This document shows positions 34,350 through 46,084 of a stretch of DNA of 64,000 nucleotides, piece by piece (the stretch's first letter is position 1; every line of letters begins with the position of its first letter). This stretch comes from Buxus sempervirens (lineage: Eukaryota; Streptophyta; Magnoliopsida; Buxales; Buxaceae): positions 34,080,213-34,144,212 of the forward strand of contig OX387185.1 in NCBI GenBank assembly GCA_947561395.2, in the 5' to 3' direction. The translations under genes were made by a program, and so were the position numbers. The notes below the pieces were generated by a model. It had not been told where the DNA came from. It saw only the letters and a program-made list of their open reading frames with translations, and made no database searches.

Positions 34350-35594
34350 CTAAGCGTCCCTCTCCTCTTTTGAGAATACCATTTTTTGGTTGGGCATTGC
34401 TGCTTGAGGAACATTAATATTGAGAGGGTTTTGATAGGTCGATTGTGGTTGCACTGACATGGATGGAGGTGCAGAAATGTTGACTTGGAGAGGTTTCTTG
34501 GAGGGTTGGGGTTGCACCATATTTACTTCCCCTTCTTTCTTCCCTCCATTCTTTCTTGCCCCATTTCTTTGCTTCTGGGCAGAAGAATCAGATGTGGGCT
34601 CCTGCTGACGAGCCATGGCAGAGTGGTCATAGATTCTCCCGGATCTGATTCCATCTTCAATTCGGTCCGCGACTTGCACTAAGGCAGCAAAATTGGTGGT
34701 AATCTGTCCCACCAAGTGATTGTAAAATGGCTGCCCCAGTGTGCCAATAAAGGTGGTTACCATCTCGGGCTCCATCATGGGCGGCCTGACTTGGGAGGCG
34801 GCCTCTCTCCACCTTTTGGCATATTGCCTTACTGATTCATCTCTTCCCTTGCTCATCTTCATTATATCGTACCTGTCTGGCACGATATCAGCGTTGAATC
34901 GATATTGAGCTAGGAAAGCATCCGCTAGATCTTTCCATCTTTTGATTCTGCCATGGTCCACTGTTGCGAACCACCTTAAAGCTGCCCCAGTCAGGATCCT
35001 CTGGAATAGTTGGATCAGAATGCCGTCATCCCGGCCAAATTGGCACAATGCCCCACAGTAAAGCTTCAGATGGCTCATTGGGCAGCCTGTGCCGTCGTAC
35101 TTCTCGAAGTCCGGGCACTTAAATTTGGCCAGTAGGCATGCGTCGGGGTACATACATAGATCCTTGAAGTTGGTACCGCCCAACGTGTTGATCCCCCTTA
35201 CTTCTTTCAGTTCTTTTTGGATTGATTCCAGCTTGTCCAAGAATTTTTTCTCCATTTCTACCCTCAGTCTTTTCTTCTCCTTCTCCTTCTCCCTTTCATA
35301 TTCGGATTCCTCCTCCCGTATCAAAATGGGTTCGGGGGTTGGTTGGTAGAGTTCAGGTTGAGGTGGGATAGGTTGGACTGGTGGTGGAAGTTTAGCCTGG
35401 GGTGGAGCTGGCGGTGCATTGTGGGATGATGAAGCCTGGTGAACCTGAGCCTGCGCCTGTTGCGCCTGCATCTGGGCCTGAGCCGCTTGGTTGGCCAGCA
35501 GATTTTCCAGCAGTTTTATCATCCCTGCCACTTGCTCTTGTAGTTGAGCAAAGGCTTCAGCAAAAACAGTGGACTGTTCTTCAATAGGGTTCAT
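34350..35594 (-). CDS. gag: gag of element A, N-terminal coiled coil and capsid core
   Basis: A 414-residue open block starting MNPIEEQSTVFAEAF. The N-terminus is a Gln/Ala-rich coiled coil with a heptad pattern, then a Pro-rich spacer, a Glu/Lys-rich helix, and the retrotransposon gag core (YDGTGCPMSHLKLYCGAL, GAALRWFATVDHGRIKRW, DRYDIMKMSKGRDESVRQYA, MEPEMVTTFIGTLGQPFY, NFAALVQVADRIEDGI). The start is chosen because element C shares it and nothing gag-like lies upstream. This builds the particle that packages element RNA. Confidence 0.9.
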   Translation of the reverse strand: MNPIEEQSTVFAEAFAQLQEQVAGMIKLLENLLANQAAQAQMQAQQAQAQVHQASSSHNAPPAPPQAKLPPPVQPIPPQPELYQPTPEPILIREEESEYEREKEKEKKRLRVEMEKKFLDKLESIQKELKEVRGINTLGGTNFKDLCMYPDACLLAKFKCPDFEKYDGTGCPMSHLKLYCGALCQFGRDDGILIQLFQRILTGAALRWFATVDHGRIKRWKDLADAFLAQYRFNADIVPDRYDIMKMSKGRDESVRQYAKRWREAASQVRPPMMEPEMVTTFIGTLGQPFYNHLVGQITTNFAALVQVADRIEDGIRSGRIYDHSAMARQQEPTSDSSAQKQRNGARKNGGKKEGEVNMVQPQPSKKPLQVNISAPPSMSVQPQSTYQNPLNINVPQAAMPNQKMVFSKEERDA

Positions 35595-38500
35595 GGTTGC
35601 AGATCTGAGTCTTTGAGAACGTCAGGGAGCAATGATTGCAGTAGGGACCGAAGAGCTTGATTAAAAGAAAAAAGAAAACAAAGAAAACTATTAGTATCCC
35701 ATTAAATCATGTTTACACACCCATGAATGCGTGCATGCAGGCTTGGTGAACATGAGTTTGGAACTTTCCTTGTGTTCATATTTTTTCCTTTTTTGGATTT
35801 ATGGTTAAAATAACCTTATTAAAAAGAGGTGATTGATATGAAAAAGATCAATCGACAGAATTTTGTTGGAGTATTCTAGGGCCTCCAACATGTCCCACAA
35901 AGAGGTGATGTGGCTATAGTAAAAGCCTATAGTCAAATCAAGAATTGGAATTACACAAGCTTCCAAGGGCTTATGCTTTGGTTGGTACGAAAAAGACCTA
36001 CCAATGTTGGAATATTCTAGGGCTTCCAACATATCCCCCAAAAAGAATGAGATGCCTAAAATAAAGCTTTTGGGCAAATCAAGGCTTGGAATTACGCAAG
36101 CTTCTAAGGGCTTATGCTTTGGAATTAAGGCTTCCACAGCCTCTTGAAATTACGCAGGCTTTCAAGGGCCTATGAATTTCTAAATTAAGGCTTTAGAAGG
36201 CCTATGAAGATAAAAATCTGGAATTTCAGGCTTCCAGGGTCTTATGAGTTTCTAAATTAAGGCTTTAGAAGGCCTATGAATATTTTGATAAAAATCTGGA
36301 ATTTCATGCTTCCAGGGTCCTATGAGTTTCTAAATTAAGGCTTTAGAATGCCTATGAAGATTTTGATAAAAATATGGAATTTCAAGCTTCCAGGGTCCTA
36401 TGAGTTTCTAAATTAAGGCTTTAGAAGGCCTACGAAGATTTTGATAAAAATCTGGAATTTCAGGCTTCTAGGGTCCTATGAGTTTCTAAATTAAGGCTTT
36501 AGAAGGCCTACGAAGATTTTGATAAAAGTCTGGAATTTCAGGCTTCCAGGGTCCTATGAGTTTCTAAATTAAGGCTTTAGAATGCCTATGAAGATTTTGA
36601 TAAAAATCTGGAATTTCAGGCTTCCAGGGTCCTATGAGTTGATTTTCTGAAATTCCAAGGCTTTCAGGTGCCTACAATATTTCTGATTTCCCCTTAAGTG
36701 CTCTTGAGTTAAAAAGAGACTCAAACCGCTCTTAAGGAGATGATTTATTTGAAATTTTCCTTTCACTTGATTTTTAAATGATTATTTGCTTGGAATTCAA
36801 AGGTTTCCAAGTGACCCCATTACTCTTTGGAAGAAATCTAAAAAGTTTGAATACTTTATGATTAAAGACTTCTTATTTAAAGATTGATTGGATTTTGCTC
36901 CATTTTAGGAATGAATTGAGCCTCCTCCTTATTCTTGTATTGGATTGAATTTTAAGCTTGAAATATATTTTTAAAGCTTATGGTCATTTCCAAATTCAAT
37001 TCTTAAGGTTGAAGTAAGATTGGGTTGGTTATTTGAACCAATTTTCTTTTGATCATTTACTTCACTTAAAATGGGTTAAGCGGTCAAATTGGATGAAAAG
37101 AGCCCAATATGGACTTAACCCCCGAATTGAGGTGCTTGACCTGTTTTTTGGTTTGAACCAACTTTTATTTTGTCATTTTCACCTTTGAGTTGAGTTAATT
37201 TGTTCAATTTAGGTGAATATATTCAAAATGATCTTAATCCTTTGATTTGGGTGCATTTGGAATGGTTTAAATGCCATTTATCTTATTTGGAACCCCTGCC
37301 CATTTGCTTGTATGACTTAGGGATGAAAGGACCCAGAAATGTTTGATAAGCAAGGCTGAAACAGAATTTCGGCTTAAAACCGTGTATTCAGAACGGTTTG
37401 GCTGAAATCCTATCCAAACTGCGGTTGCAGCAAAAATGCAGGCAACCGCATACTCAGGACGGTTTTAAGCCAGAAATCAGATTTTCGAATTGTTTCTTTT
37501 CCCAATTGATTTCATTAACTTGATTACTTGCCCAAACTCATTGTTCACCATTGGGTGGCTTCCAGATTGCCCCAAATTGGGCATTTGACACATCAAATGG
37601 TACTAAAAACCCACATATACCATGAACTGTATGAGATTGCATAATGGCATTACAAACATGCATGAAAAGATCCCTTACAATAAAGGAAATGAATTATAAT
37701 ACAAATTGGCCTTCAAGGGCATGAATCAAAAATAAAAATACAATTTAGCCTTCTTGGGCTTGAGAAAGAGAATTTCTAAACTAAAAAAAAAGGACCCTTT
37801 GCACCAGCAGCTTCTGGGTGGCCTTCCCACACAAACTTCCTGCAAAAAAGAGGATTAGCTATATTTAAACAAAGGAGGGCCTAGGCTCCCTCTCAAAAAT
37901 GGACACCCAATGCATGAATCTTGGACTTTGGGTTGCCTCCTATGGGCATTTGGGGCGAATGACACCTAAGAAGAGTAAAAACTCTCCCTATGGGCTACAC
38001 CAATCCTAGGATACAGTAGCTTTTTGGGAAAGAACAAAATCCCATCAAATGGACACCATGAGCTTGATTCTTACAAAGCATAGAGGTCATCACAAGAAAT
38101 AAACTGAAAATACCTTGTTACCTTATGTTTACCTTCAAAATGGTGTCCATATCATACCTTGGGTCACCTGAGCCATGCAAAACGGCCTTCCCTCAATTAC
38201 AAACCCTTTTCCCATCGCATTTGGTTTACTTTGGCCAAAATCGTGTTTCTCCACCTTCAAGCGTGGGGGTTTTGGGTTTTGGCTTATTGGCAACTTAGAG
38301 CTCAAGCCTAGTGTATGACCAGAATTCTAGATCCACCATGTAATCACATCATTGGCTCAAAGCTTCTAAGGTGAATGTTTTCACTTTCGCTTTCCGAAGT
38401 AACGACCTCGGTGCGCCAAGCTACACACATTCTTTGTTCAACTTCCTATAGGTTATAGGTAGGCTGTGTAAAAAAGAAAAAGGTGCACAAGTGCATTTGA

Positions 38501-39048
38501 AAAAGTGGGTCACATTCATCACAACGTCCCACCCTTGCCACTCTTTTTTTCGTAGCCATGCAAGCATAACCAAAATCACCAAGGCATGATATAGAGATCA
38601 TTTTTGAAGCAAACAAACATGAGTAAAACAAGGCAATTTAAAAACACCTAGCATGCTCATACTAAACATGTATTCACACAAGCATCATGCAAGCATGTTA
38701 TCATGTTGTACAAAAAACAAATAAATCATGGTGAACATGCTTGATACAAAGTAAACATCTCTCAAAAAATCTGATCTCATGATCATCACATTAAAGTTCT
38801 AATCAAAGCATGCTTATCATAAAAATATGGCAACCTAGCATTGTAAGACTATTTAGGTCCCCTAACATGGTTTTGAGCATAACCAAAGCATACACACATC
38901 ACATGCCCTATTTTCATGGGTCTCATGTATTCAAAAAACAGAAACACTCAGATCAAACATGCTTATCACAAATGGGCAAAACAGCAAACAATTCATGAAA
39001 ATCAATCAATCATGCACAAGCAATCAAAACATGGCTCAATTCCACTAG
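35595..39048 (-). other. 5' leader of element A, non-coding
   Basis: About 3.4 kb between PBS and gag without any convincing gene. It contains two ~140-bp repeats near 35870-36070 sharing GGAATATTCTAGGGCTTCCA with the minisatellite of element C, a 78-bp array (listed separately), and an ACCGCA-type palindrome cluster at 37376-37466 (AACCGTGTATTCAGAACGGTT; AACCGCATACTCAGGACGGTT). Long leaders are typical of Ogre-type elements. Confidence 0.75.
36168..36650. repeat. Minisatellite of 78-bp units in leader of element A
   Basis: The phrase GAGTTTCTAAATTAAGGCTT begins at 36246, 36324, 36402, 36480 and 36558, with diverged end units at 36168 and 36636, an exact 78-bp step. Units also contain TTTTGATAAAAATCTGGAAT and GGCTTCCAGGGTCCTATGAG. 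It lies about 600 bp upstream of gag, like the 77-bp array in element C, but its sequence is mostly different. Confidence 0.95.
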
Positions 39049-39066
39049 TCCCCAGCAGAGTCACCA
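39049..39066 (-). other. Primer-binding site of element A
   Basis: Minus strand TGGTGACTCTGCTGGGGA, two bases inside the 3' end of the 5' LTR. It matches that of element C except at one or two positions. Confidence 0.88.
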
Positions 39067-39068
39067 AT

Positions 39069-41412
39069 TGTGAGACATGGAAAAATGTCACCTAGGATGA
39101 CTTCCGATATCGTCACGTGGGGATCAATAAAAATAAAGAGTCGCCACCATCCAATGTTAAGGTGTGAATGGACACCAAAGGGTTCATAAGAGCCAAATAG
39201 AGCCCAAGTAGCTCTAATATAAGGAAAAATCTAGAGATCAGGTAAGGGGAATTATTTATGAGCGGGGGAAGGTGTTAGGCACCCCCACTCATTCGTCTAA
39301 GACGGTTGCCACATGCTTGCTTATGCTAAGGATGGTTTGCTAATCAAAAGAGACAAAGGTTGCTTAAAAGTAAGCAAAATGTAAGTGATTATTCCACATG
39401 AGTAGTCCAATGAGTTTAGACTCTCCTCATGGATATATCACTTTAGAACTTCATGAGTGAAGTAAAATCCAAGTAAAATTTGAAGCAAGACCAATTCAAG
39501 GTAAATTTGGAAAAATCAGATTATGAGAACTTGAAAGCTTCGATTAACCATAACTCACTCAATTTAAATCCAAATCCATTGAAACCAAAGCCATTTGAAA
39601 ACTGGTATATAGTAGGGTATACGGTAAAAAATTTAACTCAATCCGATTTAAAACGAGAGAGAAATCCACATCTGAAATCTGCTGTTATAACTCGGAAAAA
39701 GTGGTGAGTAGGCATTTTCAAAGTCTTATTCGTGGAGTTTGGCTCAATAAAAATCCATGAAAATTTTCATGGAAGAAGTATGTGGTGCCATCTTTCCAAA
39801 GAAAAAAACCTCACACCAAACTATATCCAGATGTGGCTTGTGCGCTCTCTTGAACAGGCCTAGAAGACCATAGATTAGCTCTGGACTATGCCAGTGAACA
39901 GCTCTGAGTCAATCTAGCACACAAGGCACAAAACGGATCAAAATCTGCTGAAACCAGTTGGAAATGAAAATAGACTTCTCAAGGAAGACTCAGAAACTAA
40001 AATCACTCGAAACGGATTAAAACTAAGCAAATAGTGCACCATCAAAGCGGCAAGTTCAGCAATCTGGGCTGAACTGACTTACAGACTTTGAACAGATGGT
40101 GTTAAAAATTGGCTCCATAAAAGTAAACGAAATTTTCCAGATATGAACTAGACATGCTCATCTATCACATGTCTTTAGAATCACTCAAAAATTCATCCCG
40201 AGGATGAAGTTATGAGCATTCTAAGAGAGGCCACAAATGCTACCCTGTTTTGAAGTTTTTTGAAAAGAAAACCAAAACTAGTGCAAGTGAATTTGACCAA
40301 AAAACTTGAAAATCAACAAAAACAATCTCATGAAGTTCTAGAATTCATTCTGAAGCCAATAACCTCAGATTTCCCATATTAAACATAGAAATCCAAGATC
40401 TAGCTTATTGGACGAAAATAGTGAAAAGTGTGTGAATAGGTGAAAATCCATTCTCTAGGAGAAGGCTGGAATCCTTTGCTATTGAGAGCAAGGATTCATA
40501 CAATTTCTCCTGAAGCAAATGCAAAAACTTCAGAAAAATCATCCATAGGCTCAAAATAACCAAATAGCATGCTCTTCATCACTTGTAGGTTCTAAGCCTA
40601 GAGGATCCATTCCTACTTCTTTTTCCCAAGGCTCTTTCTTCACGTTTTATGGCTAGAGAGGATTCCCAGGTACTTTGGAAGAAGTTTGGGGTTGCAAAAA
40701 TGCACACAAGGCCTTACACTACAGAAAGGTAGAAGATGAGAGTGCTGGAAATGTAAAGAGGAAGCTGGAAATGTAAATAGAGCTTTACCTTGGTAGCTTG
40801 AGCTTTGAGTAGACAATCCAGCAGAGTTCCTCTTCTTCTTGCAGAGCTTCTATGCTTCAAATTGCCAACCATTTGCAAGAGGAGGACCCCTCTATTTATA
40901 GGCCAAGCCAAGGGTAGAAAGGTCCCAAGGGTAGGCCTAAAAACTCTTCTAGATTATTCCAATTCTCCTTAAAGGCTTGAATTGGAGTAATTTAGAAAGT
41001 TTCGGAGGCTGAAATAGGGAGTTCAAGTCCCTGAGAGAGAGGTAATATGCGTAAATAAGGCTAAGAGATCGAGCCATTTCGCAAATCCCCGAAACAACCA
41101 AAACCGCATACACAGTGCGGTTTCCACAGAACCGTCACTATATGTGCGGTTTCTATGCAAATTCACCTCAACCGCACATACAGGGCGGTTCCAATTCAGT
41201 TACACTCGTCATGATTGCTGTCGACGTGGCTCAACGGTCGAAGCTTCCGGAAGCCACGTGGCAGCTTACGCGAGAAGCATGAACATCAACCGTGCTGTGT
41301 GTGCAGTCGCACAGAGCGGTTGAGACCAAATTCTCAGAAACCGTATATTCAATACAGTTAGCACCACTTTTGAGTGTTTTCTTATGTTGAAGTGCAATTT
41401 GGGGTATCTACA
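39069..41412 (-). repeat. 5' LTR of element A
   Basis: A 2,344-bp direct copy of 7867-10218, bounded by TGTGAGACATGG and GTATCTACA, and followed by the GGGAA duplication. It holds the minus-strand TATA box (about 40892-40902), the PBS-like TGGCGACTCT (39137-39146) and the palindrome array at 41099-41360. The promoter here would drive gag-pol. Confidence 0.97.
41099..41360 (-). promoter_or_regulatory. U3 palindrome array of element A 5' LTR
   Basis: Same ACCGCA/TGCGGT palindromes as in the 3' LTR (for example AACCGCATACACAGTGCGGT from 41102), lying about 200 bp upstream of the TATA box on the element's strand. The two LTR copies differ at several CpG-containing positions, as expected from methylated-C decay. 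Confidence 0.7.
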
Positions 41413-43155
41413 GGGAAAAGTCGCCACCATTCTTTTTAGGTGTGAATGGACACCAAAATCATCAAAACAAGCACAAAGGCAAAACTAGAGTAAAATTAAT
41501 TCCACTTTAAAATAAAAAATCCAGAGATGGGTAAGGGGATTAAATTATGAACAGGGGAAGGTGTTAGGCACCCCCATTTACCTACACAGGTGGTTGCCAA
41601 GTGTTGTTAATGCTCAAAATAAAGAAAGCTTGCTAATTAAAATAATCAAAAAGGCTTGAAAAGGATTAAACACATGTATGATCCCTCCACATGAGAAGTC
41701 CAATGAATCTTAGACTTTCTTTTATGAAAGTATCACTTCTAGGACATCCCCATTAATTGTAAATCAAAATAAAACTTGAATACAAGCAAGTGGAGGCAAA
41801 TCCGGAAAACTCGGTAAAGGATGGAGCCACTTGACCATAGATCATTCAAATCAAATTCAAATTGAATCAAACCAAATCCATTTGAAAGATTATGATAAAT
41901 AAAAGATTCAAGAAAATTTTCAAGTAGATCCGATTAAAATCCTAAGAGTTATGCTTGTTTGAAATTCACTGTTATAAGTTGATAAAAGTGGTAAGTGGGC
42001 AACTTTGAAAACCTATTTGTGAAAATTTGCTCCATATAAATCTTTGAAAATTTGCAAGAATGAAGTACATGGTGCCATCTTTCAAATGAAATAAGCCTTA
42101 CATGAAACTTCATTCGGATGTGACTTGTGTGACCTCACGAACATGCCCAGAGGATCACAGATCAGCACATAATTGTGCTATGGGACAGTTCTGAGTAAAT
42201 CAGACACACAAGACACAAATGAAAGAAAAAAATTTTGAAACCAATTCGATTTGAAAGCATACTCATAAAGGAAAACACACAAATCAAAATCACTTAAATT
42301 GGACTTAAATCGAGCAAGTGGTGCTCAGTCAAAGTGACAGGTTTAGCAATCTGGCCTGAACTGACCTATCGACTTTGATCGAATGGTGTCAAAAAAACCA
42401 CTCCATAAAAATTGCTGAATTTTTGCAGACACAAACTAGACAATCCCACCTTTCACATGTCTTTAGAATCACCCCAAAATTCATCCGGATGATGAAGTTA
42501 TGGGTGTTCTAAGATAGGGTACAGGTGCTGTCCATATTTGGGACTTTTAAGCAAAATCAAGTCAAAATAGTGGGCAAGTGTATGTGATCTGTGTGATCTG
42601 AACGAAAATCATCTGGAAAAATATTGAAAAACCTCCAAAAGGATATAGGACAAGAATTTGGCTCACCATTCTCTTTGATTGGAGAGAATATACCTAAACC
42701 CCCAAAATGGAGCAAAAATGCCCAAAACAGAGAGATTAGACCGAGAGGTCTTCTATATCCAAAGAAAAACTTGCTCGTATTCTTTTAAAAACCATTCAAA
42801 AATGTCCAAGAAATGCTTGGGGCCATTCATTTTAGATCTACCATAATGAATACGATGGATCCAAAATATAAGCCTATTTCGACAAAACGAGTGCGATGTG
42901 TGCATGTGTAAAAATCATCTCTTTAAATTAATCAACACATCACAACATATAACATTCAAAACATATCAATCAAATGGGGGTTCTAATCACTAAGGTTCCA
43001 TTCCCATTCTCGTTTCCCCTAGTTCTCTCTTCACCTTTTACGGTTAGAAATAATCTTGAGGTACTTTGAGTAGGGTATGGGGTTTCACACAACAGTAGGC
43101 TATTAAGAGGGTTTTATAACTAAGGTTCCATTCCCATTCTCGTTTCCCCTAGCTT
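41413..43155 (-). mobile_element. Remainder of element C 5' LTR, truncated
   Basis: Starts with the GGGAA duplication left by element A and continues the LTR begun at 7800. It aligns by eye with element B's LTR (52505 onward) and more loosely with A's. It ends near CCCCTAGC at about 43155, some 640 bp short of the end seen in B, so its U3 promoter part is missing. A ~115-bp phrase around TTCCATTCCCATTCTCGTTT is repeated at 42998 and 43129. Confidence 0.8.
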
Positions 43156-43170
43156 CCACTATATAGTTCT

Positions 43171-43420
43171 ATTGTTCTTCCTGAATATAGATATTAGAGC
43201 TAGCATGAGTAAAAACAATCACAAAAGACTTGCCCTGGTATAAAACATTCAAAATGATCCTCCAGTCTGTAGTATTAAGAATTGAAATATTTACATCCTA
43301 CTTCCACAAATTAATAAATCCTTCATGACAATCCACTTCAAGTTGAGTGAAGAAATTAGGAAATTTAACTTTTCTAGCTAATCTAGAAGCTAATTTCTCC
43401 TTTGCTAATGTGAAATCTTG
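43171..43420 (-). pseudogene. L1-type LINE fragment, ORF2 endonuclease-like
   Basis: Minus-strand translation gives KLASRLARKVKFPNFFTQLE, then GFINLWK and DVNISILNTTDWRIILNV and GKSFVIVFTHASSNIYIQEE, which follows the pattern of the middle of plant L1 apurinic endonuclease domains (the GG-LLW-stretch, then a beta strand ending in a Tyr/His-containing loop). There is one stop codon within it (TAG after INLWK) and no flanking catalytic residues are visible, so it is a dead fragment. It probably belongs with the zinc-knuckle fragment at 47960-48160, which lies upstream on the same strand, split by later insertions. Confidence 0.5.
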
Positions 43421-43583
43421 TTTTTATAATGGATTCACTAACTATTGACCTTTGATATATAGGAGAGGAGGTCTAGTGAATGGCAGAGGGCAGTCTAGTT
43501 GGTGAAGTGGTAAGCCAACAGTCTTATTTATGTCATTGTTGTATGGTAAGAAATTTATGTATTTGAAATTAATCGAGTGATAA
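43421..43583. other. Unassigned sequence left of R2
   Basis: Nothing recognised. It is probably continuous with 46085-47950, since R2 sits between them with a clean target duplication. Confidence 0.4.
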
Positions 43584-43829
43584 TGTAACGCCCCGGATCC
43601 GTGTTGTTCATTAAAGATATAACACGTCTCACGGAGGTTAGGCAAGGATCGTTAATCAATTTATGATCGCTGGATAATCATACATCTATAACCTGACAGA
43701 GTGCACATTTCCATTTATGCAAAATTGTAACATTTAAACTGAACTGGAATCATATGGTTCATCCCCAATTAACTTTAGTACATCTCAATTAATTCAAGTT
43801 CTCAAATTCAGAACAGATAACCTACAAGT

Positions 43830-43948
43830 CTAAGGAAGGTAATAGTAGTCTTCCTCCCTATATGCCTCAGCAGGATCTACCCCAGTAATCGCCTCACCAC
43901 GAGTATCTGAAAAACAGAACAACAACAGAGTGAGATACGAATATCTCA
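43830..43948 (-). other. R2 hairpin and acidic exon-like block
   Basis: TGAGATATTCGTATCTCA on the minus strand (43931-43948) is identical to R1. After a pyrimidine tract ending in CAG comes an open block whose peptide ends EAYREEDYYYLP (stop at 43830-43832). Confidence 0.6.
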
Positions 43949-44894
43949 GCGAGTAGCACATGCATGCAGAAATAGTTGATCACATTTAAAACTATGCATC
44001 GACAACACTACAATACGTTTAAACAACCAACATCAATTTCCCAAGTTCAAATCAAACAAATCACATCTCAGTTAAGTACGATAACACATCTATTGGTCAA
44101 TGTCATGACTATCGTTTAGTTGATAAATTAAGCATGCCAAGTAGACACTCCACACCTCCATGTACACAGTTCCGGCCTACTCAGGGTTTCGGATACTCTG
44201 AAATGACGGCCTACTCAGGGTTTCGTCATCCAATGCAGGCCTACTCCCCGGGTTTCTGCATTGACAACCAGGCCTACTCAGGGTTTCTGGCTGCTCTACA
44301 CCGGTCGTGGCAACACACAAGGCCATGCAATTCCAACAACCAACAATAACATCACATTACTAAGCTTAAACATCTGGATCCAGGACAAGCTAGACCAAAA
44401 CAGTAAACATCGTATAATCTCAATTTCAATATCAAAATAAAACCATTCAGTCCACATCATGTAAAAACTCATCACAATTCATCACCTGTCCCTCTGGACC
44501 AAGCAGTACTTCAAGTACTTCAGTATTTTTCTCATTTCCGTAACACATGTCATTTGGAAATAAAACTCAAGCATTCATACCAAAGAATTCCTTTCAATAC
44601 ATTTAAAGTTTCCAACAAGTGAAACCAGAAATACAATAACTTCTCAATCAAAACAGTGTATAGAACAAGGAAAAGTAACTGGTAAGTGTTACTAGTTTGG
44701 TGTCCGGCACAATACTCATAAGTAACCTAAACTCAACTTAAAAACTCTTAAGAGGTTCACTAAATTTTCCTCTAATAATTTCATAGGCAAAATGGTTTCC
44801 CAGGTTCCTAACCAAGTGAATAGTGAAGTGGTTTAACCCCTAAGTAATGCAAATACTCTTGGTCAAATCAGAACTTCCATTTCAGTAAGCAAAA

Positions 44895-45165
44895 TAGGGT
44901 GTGCGCTCACTTCCTGAGGTGGGCGCGAGGTGAGCGCCGGTCGGCGGTGAAGAAACAGTCAAAAATGGACCTACCGCTCACTCGACGTTAGGTGAGCGTG
45001 AGGTGAGCGCGAGACGAGCGTGAGGTGGGCGCGAGATTCGCGCGAGATGGGCGCAAGGTTTTCTACTTCGCGCGAGATGAGCGCCAGCCGGGCGTGAGCT
45101 CGGCGGTAGGTAGTGTTAAACAGGGCGCCTACCTCTGAGGTGAGCGCCGGTGAGCGCGAGGTGAG
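44895..45165. repeat. GC-rich degenerate tandem repeat inside R2
   Basis: Short units close to GAGGTGAGCGCGAGGTGAGC, with GGTGGGCGCGAG and GATGAGCGCCAG variants, repeat about fifteen times in an otherwise AT-rich LTR. R1 (19235-19405) and R3 (50285-50395) have islands in the equivalent place with different words. Confidence 0.8.
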
Positions 45166-46084
45166 CGGATACCCCCTGTGATTTTCATTTCTCTGTTATT
45201 TCGAGATCTACATGACTGGCCGGTTTGTGTAACTCTGTAATTGTTCTACTACACTCCTAATACTCCCAGAAGACTTCCCAACCATATTTGGAATTAATCT
45301 AAACACTTTCATTTTTAAATATAAAACTCAATCCGGAGACTCTGTTCAAGTAATTTCCCGAAACCCAGAAAAACCAGCAAACTCATACCATCACTTAATA
45401 TATAAACCATGCATCAGAATAAGCTCGAGAGAAACATAAAACACAAAACCCAGTTGTAAAACCGTGCTACTCACCTGAAATCGCTTATTCCGGAATACCC
45501 AAAACCTCGGCCGATCACCACTTCGGCCACGCACGCGAAGGAAAATCTCTCCAAACCAAACTTCTCAAGCAGTGAGAGTTAATCCACTGAAATTCAACTC
45601 CGAACTCCTTCTTTTAGCCCTTGCGATTTCTGGTCCTTCACGAACAGAAACCCTAGTCGCCACTCCAGCCGATTCTCCCGAGCTCCAAGTATCAGACTAA
45701 CAAATAAATGTTTCCGTAAATATGATAAGCGCATTCTCATAACCCCGAAACCCTACTTACCATTTTTAGTACACTTACTTGATACATACGCCGCTCGAAT
45801 ACTCTCCCATTTCCTTGATCCTATGCATGCTCGCCCACCGGAGATACTACATGTTCCGCATCCATTTACGTTAATAATCACATAACTATACTTTAATAGT
45901 AACAATGATAATACTACAATTTTTCGGAAAAATGGCTATATAACGCCTGTACATACGAGTATGGGCTAAGCCCTCAAACCACAAAATAACCTGATAAACA
46001 CAGTTTATACATCAGAATAAATAACTAAATAAATAACTAAATAAATAAATAAATAACTCACAAAAATCAGGGCCTTACAGATAA

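Larger units (their letters stand above)
7867..41412 (-). mobile_element. Element A: Tat/Ogre-like LTR retrotransposon with both LTRs, about 23.1 kb without nested inserts
   Basis: Two LTRs of 2,352 and 2,344 bp (7867-10218 and 39069-41412) in the same orientation bound the unit, and both flanks carry GGGAA (7862-7866, 41413-41417). On the minus strand the order is 5' LTR, PBS, leader with minisatellite, gag, protease, RT, RNase H, integrase, two antisense genes, polypurine tract, 3' LTR. Solo LTRs S3, R1 and S2 are inserted inside. The two LTRs differ by a few percent by eye, largely transitions, so the insertion is fairly recent on an evolutionary scale. The layout is complete, but the copy is broken by the three inserts and by a handful of coding breaks. 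Confidence 0.95.
43584..46079 (-). mobile_element. Solo LTR R2 (family R)
   Basis: A 2,496-bp unit from TGTAACGCCCCGGATCC to GGGCCTTACA on the plus strand, flanked by the perfect duplication GATAA (43579-43583, 46080-46084). The orientation is set to minus because the hairpin (43931-43948) and the acidic exon-like block (43830-43906) read on that strand, as they do on the plus strand in R1. It contains several copies of GGCCTACTCAGGGTTTCGG (44160-44300) and a GC-rich island of GAGGTGAGCGCGAGG-like units (44895-45165). Confidence 0.92.

Noticed and set aside
43584-46079. A complete small non-autonomous element (TRIM-like)
   Set aside because: No internal pair of terminal repeats, PBS or polypurine tract was seen. 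One TG...CA unit with a target duplication fits a solo LTR better.
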